Source: Bacteroidota bacterium (lineage in GTDB: Bacteria; Bacteroidota; Bacteroidia; Cytophagales; Cyclobacteriaceae). Taken from it: DNA of 64,000 bases. The translations under genes were made by a program, and so were the position numbers. Shown piece by piece: positions 61,405-64,000 of this stretch (position 1 is the first letter of the stretch; every line of letters starts with the position of its first letter). The notes beneath the pieces were generated by a model. It was not told the origin of the DNA. It did no database searches and saw only the letters and a program-made list of their open reading frames with translations. The stretch covers positions 28,281 to 92,280 of the forward strand of contig JACPVX010000013.1 in the NCBI GenBank assembly GCA_016191555.1, given 5' to 3'.

Positions 61405-63816
61405 ATGACCTCTTATTCGCAACTGGTAGCTACCAGATTTCACATCTATAACAGCCTTTTCCTGAATTTGCCATTTCGAAATGTGGCCCGAACAGGCGTG
61501 TTACTGCCACTTTTGCAACAATATTGTGCTACCGGCTTTGCTAATGGAAAGTCAGCATCGGAGATTCTGGCATTATTCTTTAAGGAAATGGCTCCGCAAA
61601 TCAATGAGCAAGAGCAATTCGATTTGCTCTTTAGCTTCATTCAATACATTGAGCGGCAAGTGGCATTGTTCGATTCGGTGGAAGATGCCGCCTTTGAACA
61701 AGTCAATGACTTTAATGGAAAAGGTACAATTTCGGCTTTGCTGCTGCGTACCAAACTGGAAATGAAAGAGGCAGAACTTTTGCAACGCTTGCAAGATTTC
61801 AGTTTGCGAATCGTATTAACAGCACACCCTACCCAGTTTTATCCCGGTCACGTGTTGGGCATTTTGACTGATTTGGAAACGGCCATTCGTCAAAACAATC
61901 TTTCAGAAATTAATGTGTTATTGCAACAGCTTGGAAAAACCGGGTTCATCAATCAAAACAAGCCAACTCCTTACGATGAGGCGCTCAGTTTATGCTGGTA
62001 CCTCGAAAATGTTTTTTATCACTCAATTCCTGAAATTGTTTCTTCGCTGGCGCGAGGTCTTGATGTTTCTTTGGCCGATTGGCAAAACAATAAATTGATT
62101 GTGATCGGATTTTGGCCGGGTGGCGATCGTGATGGAAATCCTTTTGTGACGGCTGAAATTACGTTGCGCGTAGCCGCTCGGTTGCAAGAGTCTATTTTGA
62201 AATGCTATTATAAAGATGCGCGCTTGTTGCGTAGACGCCTTACGTTTCACGGTGTGGCCGACAGGATGATTGCCGTAGAGCAGAAAATTTATGCGCTCGT
62301 TTACCGGAAAGAAAAAAGTTACCAACAAGCGCAGGAACTGCTAGATGAACTGAATGATATCCGGACAAGATTAGTTTCTGATCATGGCGGACTGTTTTTG
62401 GAATTGTTGGATGAATTTATTCTGAAGATCAATATTTTTGGTTTCCATTTCGCTACGCTCGACATTCGCCAGGATAGCCGTAAGCATGATGCCGTGTGGA
62501 AAGGAATTTTGGATAAGTTGTCGACCAAACGAAGCAGCATTTCTTCGCAAGAGTTTGATGCACTTTCGGCTTCCGAACAAATCAACTACCTGCTCTCCAT
62601 CAAGTCAAATTTGATTTTTGTTGATTTTGAAGATGCTTTGGTGAACGAAACCATTCAAAGCATTTTGGCCATCGCTAAGATTCAAAAAGAAAATGGCGCA
62701 GCCGGAAGTCATCGCTACGTGATCAGTAATTGCCAACAGGCGTTGCATGTTATTGAAGTATTTGTCTTAGCCCGATTGCTCATCGGAAATGGAGAAGAAT
62801 TGGATTTGGATATCGTGCCTCTTTTCGAAACCATTGATGACCTAGCTCATGCTCCGGCCATTATGGAAGCGCTGTATTCCATACCAGCCTACCGCGCACA
62901 TCTAGAGCGCAGAAAAAATCATCAAACAATCATGTTGGGATTTTCGGACGGAACCAAAGATGGAGGCTACCTACGTGCCAACTGGTCGATCTTCCGAGCC
63001 AAAGAAAGTTTGAGTGCGGTATCTCGTAAGTTTGGATTGAAGGCATTGTTCTTCGATGGCAGGGGAGGCCCACCAGCACGTGGAGGAGGTAATACCCACG
63101 ACTTCTACGCATCGTTGGGCGATACCATCGAACATGAACAAGTGCAGGTAACCATTCAAGGTCAAACCATCAGTTCTAACTTTGGAAAGGTAGCTTCCAG
63201 CCGATTTAACTTAGAGCAATTGGTCTCTGCCGGTTTGGAAGGCTCTATCTTCAAACGTAACGAAACACAGTTTACGGAAGAGGATAAGTTACTGCTGGAT
63301 GAGTTAGCCAACGAAGGCTATGGCGCCTATTTGGATTTGAAGCACCACGAGAAGTTTGTTCCTTATCTGGAAAAAGTTACGCCACTATCTTTTTTTGGCG
63401 ATACCAACATTGGCTCTAGACCGGTGAAGCGTAGCGCAAGCGAAGGACTTAAATTTGAAGACCTCCGTGCCATTCCTTTCGTAGGATCTTGGGCGATGAT
63501 GAAACAAAACATTCCAGGGTTTTACGGAGTGGGAAGTGCCATTGAAGCATTGGAGAACAAAGGGAAGCTTCCGTTGCTGAAACAATTATACCAAAACTCG
63601 TTATTCTTCCGAACACTCTTAGGCAACAGCATGATGTCGTTGACCAAAACCTACTACGAAGCCACCACCTACCTGGGCAATGACCCAGAGTTCGGTCCAT
63701 TCTGGCATAAGATGTATAATGAGTATTTATTGTCAAGAAATAAAACACTGGAGGTATCTGGTTTGAATGAGTTGATGGGCAACAACCGTCGCCGATTGCT
63801 TGGTATTTGCGATTAG
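61405..63816 (+). CDS. ppc: Phosphoenolpyruvate carboxylase, C-terminus atypical
   Basis: Converts PEP and bicarbonate to oxaloacetate. The catalytic His is in LTAHPTQFYPGHVLGI, followed by IGFWPGGDRDGNPFVTAE and the glycine loop FFDGRGGPPARGGGNTH. It is 803 residues; related short Bacteroidota forms are about 850 by my memory and end in a conserved hydrophobic helix. Here the match stops near NELMGNN, and the last residues (RRRLLGICD) look unrelated. The final about 40-50 residues, which close the active site in this enzyme, are therefore missing or replaced. Confidence 0.88.
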   Translation: MTSYSQLVATRFHIYNSLFLNLPFRNVARTGVLLPLLQQYCATGFANGKSASEILALFFKEMAPQINEQEQFDLLFSFIQYIERQVALFDSVEDAAFEQVNDFNGKGTISALLLRTKLEMKEAELLQRLQDFSLRIVLTAHPTQFYPGHVLGILTDLETAIRQNNLSEINVLLQQLGKTGFINQNKPTPYDEALSLCWYLENVFYHSIPEIVSSLARGLDVSLADWQNNKLIVIGFWPGGDRDGNPFVTAEITLRVAARLQESILKCYYKDARLLRRRLTFHGVADRMIAVEQKIYALVYRKEKSYQQAQELLDELNDIRTRLVSDHGGLFLELLDEFILKINIFGFHFATLDIRQDSRKHDAVWKGILDKLSTKRSSISSQEFDALSASEQINYLLSIKSNLIFVDFEDALVNETIQSILAIAKIQKENGAAGSHRYVISNCQQALHVIEVFVLARLLIGNGEELDLDIVPLFETIDDLAHAPAIMEALYSIPAYRAHLERRKNHQTIMLGFSDGTKDGGYLRANWSIFRAKESLSAVSRKFGLKALFFDGRGGPPARGGGNTHDFYASLGDTIEHEQVQVTIQGQTISSNFGKVASSRFNLEQLVSAGLEGSIFKRNETQFTEEDKLLLDELANEGYGAYLDLKHHEKFVPYLEKVTPLSFFGDTNIGSRPVKRSASEGLKFEDLRAIPFVGSWAMMKQNIPGFYGVGSAIEALENKGKLPLLKQLYQNSLFFRTLLGNSMMSLTKTYYEATTYLGNDPEFGPFWHKMYNEYLLSRNKTLEVSGLNELMGNNRRRLLGICD

Positions 63817-64000
63817 CCAACAGAAACTCGGCGAACTACTCGCCAAAGATGATGGCGTAAGGTCGGCGGTGCATCGGGTGATCGGGCGAGATTTGGTGTC
63901 CAAACTTAAATCGGGTTTGGCGGCGATCGGATAGTAGGCGTCGCCGACAATTAAGAATCCGCCTAATCCGATTCGGAACTTTTTGGCATAAATAGTCCAA
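63817..64000. other. Unassigned GC-richer end of window
   Basis: No gene can be supported. The base composition is richer in G and C than the flanking genes. Short imperfect repeats (GGCGA...TCGCC, GTCGCCGA twice, GGCGATCGG and GATCGGGCGA) recur. In one frame it stays open from the end of ppc to 63933 (ending in LVSKLKSGLAAIG) but resembles no PEPC end. It may be a contig edge, a junction or noncoding DNA. Confidence 0.3.

Noticed and set aside
63817..64000. Integron attC-like site at the end of the window
   Set aside because: I looked for RYYYAAC/GTTRRRY pairs and found none; the inverted repeats there are short and irregular.

Overview
The window looks like chromosomal DNA of a Bacteroidota bacterium, most likely of the Cytophagales. 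This rests on several direct observations. A secreted protein at 31.6-33.5 kb ends in a type IX secretion (gliding-motility type) C-terminal domain. Several promoters have the Bacteroidota form TAnnTTTG, some with an upstream TTG. Shine-Dalgarno sequences are weak or absent. The families are typical of the phylum: an M56 peptidase fused to a TonB-C domain, TlpA-like lipoproteins, DUF4136, DUF4159, an Hc1-like histone, SemiSWEET and short PEP carboxylase. Gene density is high, no intergenic gap exceeds about 260 bases, and there are no insertion sequences, phage genes, CRISPR arrays or rRNA genes.

Layout: 0-4.5 kb, minus strand: dprA (cut by the window edge), a MerR-type regulator, a CapA-like phosphoesterase and two LytM/M23 peptidases, divergent from alaS. 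4.6-10.5 kb: alaS, a TonB-C protein, gatB and a TlpA-like lipoprotein. 10.6-12.5 kb: a BlaI/M56 sensor pair with a clear promoter-operator. 12.6-17.3 kb: DUF4159, a lipoprotein, a badly damaged thymidylate synthase gene, a MORN-repeat lipoprotein and a transglutaminase-like/TPR protein. 17.5-22.7 kb: sdaAB behind a structured leader, an outer-membrane TolC plus HlyD adaptor without a pump, ppa and a family 9 glycosyltransferase. 22.7-26.6 kb, minus strand: maf, DUF1015, a biotin carboxylase and a DUF433/DUF5615 toxin-antitoxin-like pair. 26.8-34.9 kb: an alpha-oxoamine synthase, an Hc1-like histone, hisS, hutH, a T9SS-exported protein, ybaB and a family 2 glycosyltransferase. 35-45 kb: an OmpA/TPR lipoprotein, pdhB, a phosphodiesterase, an SPFH protein with an overlooked 41-residue membrane partner, a cyclophilin, ridA, fadD and two related alpha/beta hydrolases separated by an inverted-repeat element. 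45-54.6 kb: a large BNR-repeat protein, an S-adenosyl-independent set of envelope proteins (DUF6090-like, DUF885-like, a carbohydrate porin and a beta-barrel protein), a cold-shock protein and lipoprotein MsrA. 54.8-57.9 kb: an ECF sigma / HEAT-repeat membrane protein / two DUF4097 proteins. 58-64 kb: SemiSWEET, pth, rplY, prs, tRNA-Gln, DUF4136 and ppc.

Most of the window is housekeeping: tRNA charging (alaS, hisS, gatB, tRNA-Gln, pth), central carbon (pdhB, ppc, sdaAB, ppa, prs) and envelope biogenesis. I did not find a large novel system. The points most worth a second look are the thymidylate synthase gene that has lost about 100 internal codons, the non-matching 3' end of ppc, an in-frame stop in the first DUF4097 gene, the structured 5' leader of sdaAB that begins where transcription should start, the unlisted 41-residue membrane protein fused transcriptionally to the SPFH gene, and the BlaI operator embedded in its own promoter.
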